The notes under the pieces are model-generated. The model did no database searches. It was given only the letters and a program-made list of their open reading frames with translations, and was not told the origin of the DNA. From Myxococcales bacterium (GTDB taxonomy: Bacteria > Myxococcota > Polyangia > Polyangiales > Polyangiaceae), in NCBI GenBank assembly GCA_003151595.1, contig PLXW01000052.1, positions 100,311-164,310 on the forward strand: a stretch of 64,000 bases of DNA, given 5' to 3'. Shown here piece by piece: positions 1 to 8,877 of this stretch. Made by a program: the position numbers and the translations under genes. Each line of letters begins with the position of its first letter. The first letter of the stretch is position 1.

Positions 1-3000
1 GGAGCCCGTGACGGCCCGCCGTCGTCGCGCGCAGCAAGGCTCGACGGCAATGTTCGAAGAGCGTCGCAGGGTGCGATGAGGACGTGAACTCGGCGTACCG
101 ATCGTGCTCGTCTTTGCGGAGTGGATCTCCCGTCAGGAACGTCATCGACTCGGAAAGGATCGACGCGTCGCCGGTGGCGAGGACGTACTCGGCGGTCACG
201 AACGGGAGCCACGCCATGTCGTCGGAGCAGTGCGTGCGCACGCCGCGGCCTGCCGGCGGGTGCCACCAGTGGAGGACGTCGCCCTCTTCGAACTGGTGCG
301 TGGCGGCTTCGAGGATGTGCGCGCGCGCTCGCTCGGGCGCGCCGTGGAGGAGCGCCATGACGTCTTGAAGTTGATCGCGGTACCCGAACGCGCCGCTCGA
401 TTGATAGAAGCCGGTGCGTCCGAAGACGCGCGACGACAAGGTTTGGTAGAGGAGCCAACGGTTCAACATCAGATCCATCGCCGGCTCCGGCGTCTTCACG
501 CGCACGCTCCCGAGAAGCCCGTCCCAGAAGACGGCGAGGTCCTTCCACGCGGCGTCGACGACGTGCGGATCCCGAAAGCGGGTGACGTGCTGGATCGCTT
601 CCTCGCGATTGGACGCTTGGCCGAGGACGAAGTGGGTCTCGACCTCCTCGCCCGCGGCGAGCTCCACGTGCACCTGCACGACGGCGCACGGATCGGCGCC
701 GGCGCCGACGCGTCCGGCGAGGCCCCAGCGCTCGAGCGCCTCCGGTCGCGCATAGTCGCCGCGGCGACCGAGGAACTCCGCGCGGTCCGTCGTGAAACCG
801 TGGACCGTGCGCTCGGCGGCGAGGAACGCGACGCGCTCGCCGAAGTCGGAGTTCCAATGGCACGTCGCGAGGAGGCATGCGTGCTCGGCGTCGATCTCGC
901 TGACGACGTGCGCGCGCTGCTCCTCCCGCACGCTCCCGAGGACCCACTCGGCGTAATACGTCGCGGTCAGTCGCCGGTGCCGCGGCAGCGTGTTCTTGAG
1001 CCGGAGGCGCGCGACCTTGAGCGGCGCGTTCGCGGGCACGAAGATCGTGAGCTCTTGCACGAGGCCGTGGCTCTCGCGCGTGTATGTGGTGTAGCCGACG
1101 CCGTGACGGACCAACGTCTCGCCATCCTTGCCCGCGGGCAGCGGCGTCGGCGACCACGTCGCGGCCGTCTCTTCGTCGCGCAGGTAGAGGGCCTCCGAGG
1201 GCGCGTCGAAGACGGGATCGTTCCGCCACGGCGTGAGGCGGTTCTCGCCCGCGTTGAGGGACCACGTCGAGCCGAGCGACGACTCGCTCACGAGGCAACC
1301 GAAGGTCGGGTTCGCGAGGACGTTGCACCACGGCGCGGGAGTCGGGCTTCCGGTGCGTACGGAGACGACGTACTCGCTGCCGTCCTCGGTGAAGCCGCCG
1401 GTGCCGTTGTCGAAGAGCAACTTCGGCCGCGCGGGCGCGCGGGCCGCGCCTTCGTCGGCGAGCGTCGGCTCGAAGTGCGGAAGGTTCGCGCGCACCTCGG
1501 CCGGTCGCGCCATGCGCGCGGCGAGAGCCCCGTCGCGCGTGTCGAGCACGACGCGCGCGCTCGCCTCGAGGTGCGTGCGCTCGTCGCCGCCGAGTTGGTC
1601 CGCCGCGAGCACGTAGATGCCACCGTGCCGATTGAGCCACTCGGTGACGTCGCACTGCGCGAGGACGCTCCGCAGCGACCCGGCCGCGTCGGTGATGTAA
1701 CCGGTGGCCTGTTCGTCGACGAGGACGAGATCGCTGCGCACGCCGCACGAGCGGAGGTAGCGCTGCGCGGCGATCGTCTCTCGTAGAATTGGCGCCTCGG
1801 CGTCGTGCACGCGCACGACCACGATCGGATCGTCGCCGGAGATGCCTCGCCCCCAGAGGCGGCGCTTGCACGCACGTCCAGCAGCGAGCACGTCCGCGGG
1901 CGCTCGAAACCCCGGATCGACGAAGAGGAGCGCGGAGAAGAGCTGTTGCACCGCGGGTAGGAGCTCGGGCTCGACGCGCGCGCGCGCGAGGCGCCGTCGG
2001 CTCTCCTGCTCGGCGTCGCGGAAGGCCCATCGAACGGCGTGCATCGAGCCGTAGCGGCGAGCGAGGTCGAGCGCGGCCCCGCGGGTGCGCGCCACGCTGG
2101 TGACGAACGCGAGCTTCACGCTTCGCTTCGGTTTCAGCTCGACGTTCGCCATGAGGCTCATGATCGGATCGAGCACCGCACCGACTCGCCCTTTCAGCAC
2201 ACGGCCCGGCCGCAGCGACTCCGGCGCGCGCGCGTCGCCGCAACGTCCGAAGAACGCCGCGCGGTCGGTCTCGTAGCCGGCGAGGGTCACCCCCGCGCCG
2301 TCGGTCACGAGTCCGTGGACCAGCACCGCGCGGTCGTCCGCCGCAGACCGCGGCCGTCGCGTGAAGAGAAGAGCGTCCGCGTCGGCGACGTGCTCGCTCT
2401 CGATGAACAGGCGCGCGAACGCGGGATGTGTCGCCGCCTGGCCGGACGGAAGAAGCACCGGCTCTCCGGCGCTCGTCACTGCGAGGCGGCGCGTTCGATC
2501 GGACTCGTTGTGAATGGTGATCTCCCGAACCTCGACGTCGTCGGCAGGCGCGATCGCGACGTCGACGTGGACCGAGATCCCCTCGTCGCGTTGGTGAAAC
2601 TCCGCTTTGTGCGCGGAGTACGTCGTCCGGCCTCGCTCGGACGTCGCGAGCCACAGGCGCCCCGTGTCCTCGTCGCGGACGTAGATCCAGAGGCCGTCGC
2701 CGTCGCCGACGACGTCGGGTTGGTAGCGGGTGATCGAGAGCCCCTGCCACGTCAAGCCGCCACCGCCGGCGCTCGTGAGCAACGTCGAGAGGCGACCGTT
2801 GCCGAGCACGAACGCCTGCGGCCGCCCTTGCGTGTCGGGCGACCACGGAGCAGGGCCGACCGAAGGGACCTCGAGCGGCGCTGCGCCCGCGCTCTCGGCG
2901 TGCTCGGCCATCGGCCACTCGCGAGGAGCCGTGCTGGGCGCGCGCTCGTTGAGGAGGAGCTCGCCGGTCGCGACCTTCCTGTCCGCGTGGAACCGCTCGA

Positions 3001-6000
3001 CCATGATCTGATCGTTCAAGATGTTGTCGATCGCGACGAGGAGCATCCCCTGGTGGTGCGCCATGTACGAGCGCACCACGGCGAACGACCGCCCGTCCGG
3101 CGTGCGCTCGGGGTGCATGTCGACCGCCTCGAAGAGCCCGTACGTCCCGAGCATCCCCATCGTCTCGAGTCGCGTCATGTTCTCGAGCGCCGCCCGCGGT
3201 CGCACCGACACCGCGAGCATCGACGCGTACGGAGCGACGACGAGATCGTCCTCGAGGCCGCGCTTGAAGCCGAGGCCCGGCACCCCGAACGACTGGTACT
3301 GGTACGTCTGATGCGCGTCGACGCGCGCGAAGGCGGACTCCGAGATGCCCCACGGCGCGCCGGTCTTCTTGCCGTAGGCGATGTGCGCCTCGACGACGAG
3401 CTCGCACGTCTGTGAGAGCAGCGTGCCCTCCCGGCTGCGCATCAAGAGCGACGGCATCAGGTATTCGAACATCGTCCCGCCCCACGACAGAAGGAGCGGC
3501 GCGCCCGCGACCTGCGTCATCGGCCGACCGAGCGTGGACCAGTGCGACTCCGGCACGTCGCCGTTCACGATGGCCAGGTAGCTGGCGAGCCGCGCCTCGG
3601 AGGCCAAGAGATCATAGTGGTGGCCATCGAGCTGGTCCTGCGTCGCGTTGTATCCGATGTGAAAGAGCTTCCGGTCGCGGTCGTAGAGGAGCCGGAAGTC
3701 CATCCCGCGCACCTCGTCGGCCGCGCGCCCGGCCAGATCGAGCAGCTCGTCGCGCAACGTCCGGGCGCGCGTTTCGGCGCGTCCGAGAGCCTCGCGCACG
3801 CGAAGCGCGGAGGCGCGATCGTCGGCCGAGAGCTCGCCCCGCGCGCGCTCCCAGTGATCCAGCTCCGCGAGCAGCGCGCGCGACGCCGCGGGGATCTCGT
3901 CGAGCCGAAGCTGCGCGGGCAGGGTGAGCGCAATCGCCGCGGGCTCGTCTCGCAAGGCGAGCCATGGGAGCATCAAGTCGATCTCGTGGCGCATCTGCCG
4001 AAGCTGGTGGTGGAAGCGATCCATCGAAGTGCGAAACGTGCGGAGCGCGTCCACGTCGTGCCGGAGCACGCCCGTCTCGAGGAGCTTGAGGAGCGCGCGA
4101 TCGAGCTCAGTGGATGTCGCTTCGGTGAGCGTGCAGAGCGTCCCGTACGCCAAGGTGGGATCGTCGCGGCCCTTGTCGAGGCGACGACGTATGCCTGAGA
4201 TGACGGCGTGGAGCTCGCTCGTCTTCGACGCGGGGATCGGGGCGAGAGCCTCCTCCAACAGATCGAGCGAGTCGGCGAGGCCCTCCCACGCGACGCGACG
4301 GAGCACCTGCCCGCTCGCCACCGCGCGACATCCCTGCTCGAGCGCGATGAGGCACCCGGCGAAGTTCCCGCTGTCGACGGTCGAGACGTAGCGCGGGAGG
4401 AGCGGCTGGAGGTTCTTCGTGTCGTACCAATTGAGGAGATGCCCCTGGTAGTGATCGAGCCGCTTGATGCTCTCGAACGCACTGCGAATGCGGAGAGACA
4501 GCTCGCTCGGCCCGAGGTACCCCAGGTCGTACGCGGCGAGGGTCGAGAGGAGCATCATGCCGATGTTGGTCGGCGAGGTGCGGTGCGCGGTCTGCTCGCG
4601 CGGCTCCTCTTGGTAGTTGTCGATCGGGAGCCACTGATCGTTCGGGCCGACGAACACGTCGAAGAAGCGCCACGTCCTCCGCGCCAAGAGACGGAGCCGC
4701 CTGCGCTCGTCCTGGCGGAGCGGCTCCTCGCGCGGAGTCGACGGCCGGCTCATCCAGCACGCGACCTCGGGCGCGAGAAACCACAGCGCGAGAATCGGCG
4801 TCGCGACGAAGAGCGCCGAAGGCTTCGCCCACGCGACGAGCGCCCCGATCGCCAGCGCGAGCGCCGGCGAGGCGATCATCTCGCGCCACAGTAACGCGCG
4901 CGGCGATCGCGCTCGGAGCCCGAACGCCGTGTGCGCGGCCGAGGTCCACTGAAGGAGATGCTTTCGAGTGATGGTCATGCGCACGATCACGCGGGCCACG
5001 GCGTCGGCCACGACGACCGCCTCGTGCGCGAGGAAGACGATCGCCAGCGCACAACGCGCGAGGTCGAGCGCGCGCCGCTTCCGGTCGCGGAGGACTGACG
5101 GGAAGCTCGGCACGAGGAGGACGACCAGCGTCCCGAGCGTCCAGAGGAGCGGCGAGCCCGGGAGCAGGAAGAAGCCGAGCACTAGGAGCACGAAGAGGAC
5201 CGGGCTGGTCAGGCTCCGGCGGAGGTTGTCGGCGATCTTCCATCGATCGATCGCAACGAGCGGGCTCCCGATCCGCCGCCCGTCCGCGGAGGGCACGCGC
5301 GCGAAGAGCCACGGGAGGAGCTGCCAGTCGCCGCGCACCCACCTGTGCATGCGCCGCGCGTACGCCACGTAGTGCGATGGGTAGTCCTCGAAGAGGACGA
5401 TGTCGCTCGCGAGCGCGGTCCGGCCGTGGACGCCCTCGAAGAGATCGTGGCTGGCGAGCGCGTTCTCGGGCACGCGGCCCTCGACGCTGCGCGCGAACGC
5501 GTCGACGTCGTAGATCCCCTTCCCGACGTAGATGCCCGCGCCGAAGAGGTCTTGGTACGACTCGGAGACGGCGTGCGTGTAGATGTCGAATCCCACGTCG
5601 CCGCCGAAGATGCGCGCGAAGAGCGTCTGGCGCGCGCTCGACGGGGACATCTCTACGCGCGGCTGCACGATCGTGTAGCCGGAGACGACGCGCCCCGTGG
5701 CGTCGTCGAACGTCGCGCGGTTGAGCGGGTGGGCGAGGAGGCCCACGAGCCTGCGCGCGGTCCCCATCGGGAGCTGCGTGTCGCTGTCGACGGTGATGAC
5801 GAAGCGCACGTCGAGGAGGCCCGCGGGGTCGCCGACGTGGCGCCCATAGCTCGTGTCCTTGGCGCCGCGGAGCAGTCGATTGAGCTCCTCGAGCTTTCCG
5901 CGCTTCCGCTCCCAGCCCATGAAGCGCCCCTCGGCCGCGTTCCAGCGAGGCTCGCGGTGGAGGAGATGAAACGGCCCGGCCCCAACTTTGGCGTGCGTCG

Positions 6001-7426
6001 CGTTCAGCGCGGTGATGCCCCGCGCGGCGCTCTCGACGAGCGTGTCGTCCTCGGGCATCGCCGCTGCGTCCACGTGGTCGGTGAGGAGCGCGAAGCTCAG
6101 CCTCGGATCGGGGTTCGACAAGTAATGGAGCTCGATCTGCCGCAGCATGACGTCGACGTCCTCGGGACGGCCGAGGAGCGTGGGGATCACGACGAGAGCG
6201 CGGATGTCGTCGGGCAGGCCTTTGGAGAAATCGAGCTTAGGGAGAGCGCGCGGCGGAAGCAGGTGGGCGAGCGTCCATTGGACGACGGTGACGGCGACGA
6301 TCGACGCGGGAACGACCGCGAGCAGGACGGCGAGCGCGATCGAGAAAGGATGCGCGCCGCTGCGCGCGAGCGCCAAGGCGAGGCCGGCGACCGGTGCGCC
6401 GGTGGTGAGCGCGAGCGCCGAGAAATATGTGAGCGTCGGCCGGTAGGTGATCGCGCGACGCACGCGCCCGAGGCCGCGCGGGCGATAGTGGAAGATCTCC
6501 TCGAGCGCGCGCCGGCCTCCGTTCACGAGGTAGTAGCCGACGTGACTCGTCCGTGGGTCAGGCACGTTCGCGCGCGCGAGCTCGAGAGCCCGCTCGGCGA
6601 CGTCCTCCTCGGCCGCGCGCGTGACCCAGGCGATCTCCTCGACGCTCTTTCGGTACGCGTCGCACGTCTCGAAATCCATGCGTCCGTAGATCCGCGCCGG
6701 ATCGTTCTGCAGGATGGCCTCGACGCGATTCGTCTTCTCGAAGAACGTCTTCCAGTCGATCTCCGCGAGCAAGCGGAGCGCGCGAACGGAGCGCTCGACG
6801 CCCGCGCCAGGGCCGAGCGCGAAGGGCTCTGCGTCCGGAGGCTCCCTTCGCGCGGGCGCGCGATCGAGGAGGCCGTGTAGCGGAACGTCGAGCTTCTCGA
6901 GGAAGTGGAGGAGGCCGTGCAAGACGGACACGCGGAGCATCGTCGGCAGTGCCCAGAGCTCGGCGATCGTGAGCGGCGACACCGATTGGTATGCGCGCAC
7001 GAACGTCTCGACCGCGCTCACGTCGATCTCGATGCTGCTCCGCACGACGAGCGCGCGCGCGAGCACGTCGACGCGCGCGACGCCTTCGGCGGGCCCGCTC
7101 GCGAGCCGCGGCAAGCGCTCGAGGAAGCCCGACGGAAGATCCTGCTCGACCTGCCGCGCGACGCGGCGAACCAAGTAGTAGTTGTCGAGGAACCATTCCG
7201 CCGCCTTCTGCAGTGTCGCGTCCTCGAAGTGCCCCGAGGCGAAGTACTTTCGCGCACGTTCGAGAGCGCGTGCGATCGGCGACGGCGACAGCTCGAGGAA
7301 GCGCGTGATGGCGGGCTCGGCGCGGCGCAAATCGCGCAGCGATTCGGCGAGCGCCCGTGCCTCGGTCCCGAGCGCCGTGGCCTTGGCGATGTCGTCCTCC
7401 GACGCGGCCGTGGCCGCGGCCGTCAC
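1..7426 (-). CDS. ndvB: Cyclic beta-1,2-glucan synthase (NdvB/ChvB family), 3' end outside window
   Basis: The reverse frame is open from a GTG at 7426 to the window edge (2,475 codons; family members are about 2,800 aa). Near the N-terminus it reads AEWFLDNYYLVRR, a signature of this family. A GT84 glycosyltransferase region follows, with VITVDSDTQLP around residues 544-554 (DxD at D547/D549). Hydrophobic membrane spans lie near residues 330-400 and 690-900, including TRKHLLQWTSAA. The rest is the GH94-type phosphorylase part, and the visible end EHCRRALLRATTAGRHGL lies just before the conserved catalytic region GTGDWNDGM, which should lie beyond base 1. The protein should make periplasmic cyclic glucans from UDP-glucose at the inner membrane. 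Its GTG overlaps the stop of the stress-protein gene by 4 nt (GTGA), so the pair is probably one operon with coupled translation. Confidence 0.93.
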   Translation of the reverse strand, partial: MTAAATAASEDDIAKATALGTEARALAESLRDLRRAEPAITRFLELSPSPIARALERARKYFASGHFEDATLQKAAEWFLDNYYLVRRVARQVEQDLPSGFLERLPRLASGPAEGVARVDVLARALVVRSSIEIDVSAVETFVRAYQSVSPLTIAELWALPTMLRVSVLHGLLHFLEKLDVPLHGLLDRAPARREPPDAEPFALGPGAGVERSVRALRLLAEIDWKTFFEKTNRVEAILQNDPARIYGRMDFETCDAYRKSVEEIAWVTRAAEEDVAERALELARANVPDPRTSHVGYYLVNGGRRALEEIFHYRPRGLGRVRRAITYRPTLTYFSALALTTGAPVAGLALALARSGAHPFSIALAVLLAVVPASIVAVTVVQWTLAHLLPPRALPKLDFSKGLPDDIRALVVIPTLLGRPEDVDVMLRQIELHYLSNPDPRLSFALLTDHVDAAAMPEDDTLVESAARGITALNATHAKVGAGPFHLLHREPRWNAAEGRFMGWERKRGKLEELNRLLRGAKDTSYGRHVGDPAGLLDVRFVITVDSDTQLPMGTARRLVGLLAHPLNRATFDDATGRVVSGYTIVQPRVEMSPSSARQTLFARIFGGDVGFDIYTHAVSESYQDLFGAGIYVGKGIYDVDAFARSVEGRVPENALASHDLFEGVHGRTALASDIVLFEDYPSHYVAYARRMHRWVRGDWQLLPWLFARVPSADGRRIGSPLVAIDRWKIADNLRRSLTSPVLFVLLVLGFFLLPGSPLLWTLGTLVVLLVPSFPSVLRDRKRRALDLARCALAIVFLAHEAVVVADAVARVIVRMTITRKHLLQWTSAAHTAFGLRARSPRALLWREMIASPALALAIGALVAWAKPSALFVATPILALWFLAPEVACWMSRPSTPREEPLRQDERRRLRLLARRTWRFFDVFVGPNDQWLPIDNYQEEPREQTAHRTSPTNIGMMLLSTLAAYDLGYLGPSELSLRIRSAFESIKRLDHYQGHLLNWYDTKNLQPLLPRYVSTVDSGNFAGCLIALEQGCRAVASGQVLRRVAWEGLADSLDLLEEALAPIPASKTSELHAVISGIRRRLDKGRDDPTLAYGTLCTLTEATSTELDRALLKLLETGVLRHDVDALRTFRTSMDRFHHQLRQMRHEIDLMLPWLALRDEPAAIALTLPAQLRLDEIPAASRALLAELDHWERARGELSADDRASALRVREALGRAETRARTLRDELLDLAGRAADEVRGMDFRLLYDRDRKLFHIGYNATQDQLDGHHYDLLASEARLASYLAIVNGDVPESHWSTLGRPMTQVAGAPLLLSWGGTMFEYLMPSLLMRSREGTLLSQTCELVVEAHIAYGKKTGAPWGISESAFARVDAHQTYQYQSFGVPGLGFKRGLEDDLVVAPYASMLAVSVRPRAALENMTRLETMGMLGTYGLFEAVDMHPERTPDGRSFAVVRSYMAHHQGMLLVAIDNILNDQIMVERFHADRKVATGELLLNERAPSTAPREWPMAEHAESAGAAPLEVPSVGPAPWSPDTQGRPQAFVLGNGRLSTLLTSAGGGGLTWQGLSITRYQPDVVGDGDGLWIYVRDEDTGRLWLATSERGRTTYSAHKAEFHQRDEGISVHVDVAIAPADDVEVREITIHNESDRTRRLAVTSAGEPVLLPSGQAATHPAFARLFIESEHVADADALLFTRRPRSAADDRAVLVHGLVTDGAGVTLAGYETDRAAFFGRCGDARAPESLRPGRVLKGRVGAVLDPIMSLMANVELKPKRSVKLAFVTSVARTRGAALDLARRYGSMHAVRWAFRDAEQESRRRLARARVEPELLPAVQQLFSALLFVDPGFRAPADVLAAGRACKRRLWGRGISGDDPIVVVRVHDAEAPILRETIAAQRYLRSCGVRSDLVLVDEQATGYITDAAGSLRSVLAQCDVTEWLNRHGGIYVLAADQLGGDERTHLEASARVVLDTRDGALAARMARPAEVRANLPHFEPTLADEGAARAPARPKLLFDNGTGGFTEDGSEYVVSVRTGSPTPAPWCNVLANPTFGCLVSESSLGSTWSLNAGENRLTPWRNDPVFDAPSEALYLRDEETAATWSPTPLPAGKDGETLVRHGVGYTTYTRESHGLVQELTIFVPANAPLKVARLRLKNTLPRHRRLTATYYAEWVLGSVREEQRAHVVSEIDAEHACLLATCHWNSDFGERVAFLAAERTVHGFTTDRAEFLGRRGDYARPEALERWGLAGRVGAGADPCAVVQVHVELAAGEEVETHFVLGQASNREEAIQHVTRFRDPHVVDAAWKDLAVFWDGLLGSVRVKTPEPAMDLMLNRWLLYQTLSSRVFGRTGFYQSSGAFGYRDQLQDVMALLHGAPERARAHILEAATHQFEEGDVLHWWHPPAGRGVRTHCSDDMAWLPFVTAEYVLATGDASILSESMTFLTGDPLRKDEHDRYAEFTSSSHPATLFEHCRRALLRATTAGRHGL

Positions 7427-8469
7427 TCAGCCTCCGGCGGAAAGCTCGCGCGGAGGGGAGGAGCGCGTCGCTCGTTCTCTCGATCGCCGCGCGTGGGATC
7501 ATGGAGATCTTGCAGCACGAGCAGCGGCACGATCGAGTGCGTGAGGAGGTGCGCCGTGACGCTCCCGAAGGTGAGCGCTGGATTGCACGTCGAGCCGTGC
7601 GCCGAGAGCACGATGAGGTCGCTCCCCTCGTCCCGAGAGAGCTCGAGCAGCGATTGCCTCTCGTCCGCGCTCCGGAGCACCAGCGTCCGCGCCGACACGC
7701 CCTCGCGTCCGAGCTGATCGCGGAGGCCCGCCAAGTAGCGCGTGCCGCTGGTCACCAGACGCGTGGCGAGGTCTCGCGCCACGTCGAGATCCTCGGCCGA
7801 GCGGAGCACCGCCGTCGGGACCGGCTCGCGCACCACGAAGACGAGCAGCAGCTCGGCGTCGTTCGCGCGTGCGATCCGTACGGCCGTCGGAAGCACGCTC
7901 TCCGTTCGGACGGACCCGTCGAGCGGCACGAGGATGTGCTTGGGAGACGCGCTGTCGGGCGCGGTGCTCGAACGCGCGATGAGCACCGAGCCGGGTGCCA
8001 GCGCCAGCACTTGCAGCGCCGTGCTTCCGAGATTCCACGCGGACACGCCGCGCTCGCCGTGACTGCCGAGCACCGTCAGATCCGCGTCGATCTCGCGGGC
8101 GACCGCCGTGATGCGCTCCGCGGCATGACCTTGCTCCAATCGTATTTCGACCGGGCGTCCCGACGCCTCAGCGGTCTCGCTCTCGAGCCGCTCGAGGTAC
8201 GCACTCGCTTCCTGGCGCGCGATCTCCCAATCCAGAACGTCCGTCGCATGCCCCGCGGCTCGCTCGGGTGGCGCCTGCATTACGTGAAGCAGGGTGATCT
8301 CGCTCCCGAGGCTCTTGGAGATCGCCACCGCGTGCCGCAAGCACGACGGCGACGAAGGCGAGAGATCGAGGCACGCGAGGATGCGGCGAATGGCGTGCCC
8401 GTCCGACGGAAGCGGCCGTGTCTGCGAGTGCGGTGCTTCAAGCTCGTGGGTGTTGGAGAGATTGCCCAT
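7423..8469 (-). CDS. Tandem-domain universal stress protein
   Basis: Two UspA-like domains lie in one polypeptide: the first begins RRILACLDLSPSSPSCLRHA and contains DLTVLGSHGERG; the second begins KHILVPLDGS and contains DLIVLSAHG. The G-x2-G-x9-GS/T nucleotide-binding loop is fairly well kept in the first domain (HGERGVSAWNLGSTA) and weaker in the second (HGSTCNPALTFGSV). Such proteins are cytoplasmic, often bind ATP and help survival under stress. I chose ATG 8469 (348 aa) because the extra 39 residues from the in-frame start at 8586 do not look like a Usp domain; neither start has a clear ribosome site. The stop overlaps the GTG of the glucan synthase. The gene is divergent from the receiver-kinase gene at 8878. 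Confidence 0.9.
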   Translation of the reverse strand: MGNLSNTHELEAPHSQTRPLPSDGHAIRRILACLDLSPSSPSCLRHAVAISKSLGSEITLLHVMQAPPERAAGHATDVLDWEIARQEASAYLERLESETAEASGRPVEIRLEQGHAAERITAVAREIDADLTVLGSHGERGVSAWNLGSTALQVLALAPGSVLIARSSTAPDSASPKHILVPLDGSVRTESVLPTAVRIARANDAELLLVFVVREPVPTAVLRSAEDLDVARDLATRLVTSGTRYLAGLRDQLGREGVSARTLVLRSADERQSLLELSRDEGSDLIVLSAHGSTCNPALTFGSVTAHLLTHSIVPLLVLQDLHDPTRGDRENERRAPPLRASFPPEAE

Positions 8470-8729
8470 TTGGCTGCGGCGATATTCAAGAAGCCAGCCA
8501 GCATCGCGACGAGCGCGCATCTGCGGCAAGGACGCTCGATCGCCGCTGATTTCGTGCGCTTGCGACGTCGAGGGGCAGGCGGGCACGCGGCCGCACTCAG
8601 TCGAGGGCGTAGCGTTTTTGTCAGTCGCGCGCGCACCCGATGGCGTTCTGCTTCACGCAGCTCTTGCGCGAATGCGCGAGAAGCGCGTCCGCCTCCGGGA
8701 AGCGCCTCTTCCGTTGCGAGTAATCTCTA

Positions 8730-8752
8730 CGCGATGCAACGATTGCATCGCG
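8730..8752. promoter_or_regulatory. Perfect inverted repeat in divergent intergenic region
   Basis: Arms CGCGATGCAA and TTGCATCGCG are perfect 10-bp complements with a 3-nt spacer. It sits in the roughly 400 bp between the stress-protein start (8469) and the divergent receiver-kinase gene (8878), which holds no other convincing gene. The short loop and lack of a T-run suit a dimeric regulator's operator better than a terminator. The regulator is unknown. Confidence 0.55.
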
Positions 8753-8877
8753 CTGCAGGACATGCGGCGCTCGCGCCCGTCGCCTCCTCGCCTCCGAGGA
8801 ATTCCGTCCTTTGCGAGCTCGGCACGCCGTATGCTCGAGCCCGCGAGCGAGCCAGCAGGCCGAGGTAAGGGGTCCTG

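Noticed and set aside
104..1786. Long forward open frame (560 codons) at the left edge
   Set aside because: Arginine/valine-rich with no domain; it is the complement of the glucan synthase coding frame, which shows clear family motifs.
2039..6880. Further long forward frames between 2 and 7 kb
   Set aside because: Same cause: high-GC antisense frames of the glucan synthase gene; composition is Arg/Ala/Glu-rich without motifs.
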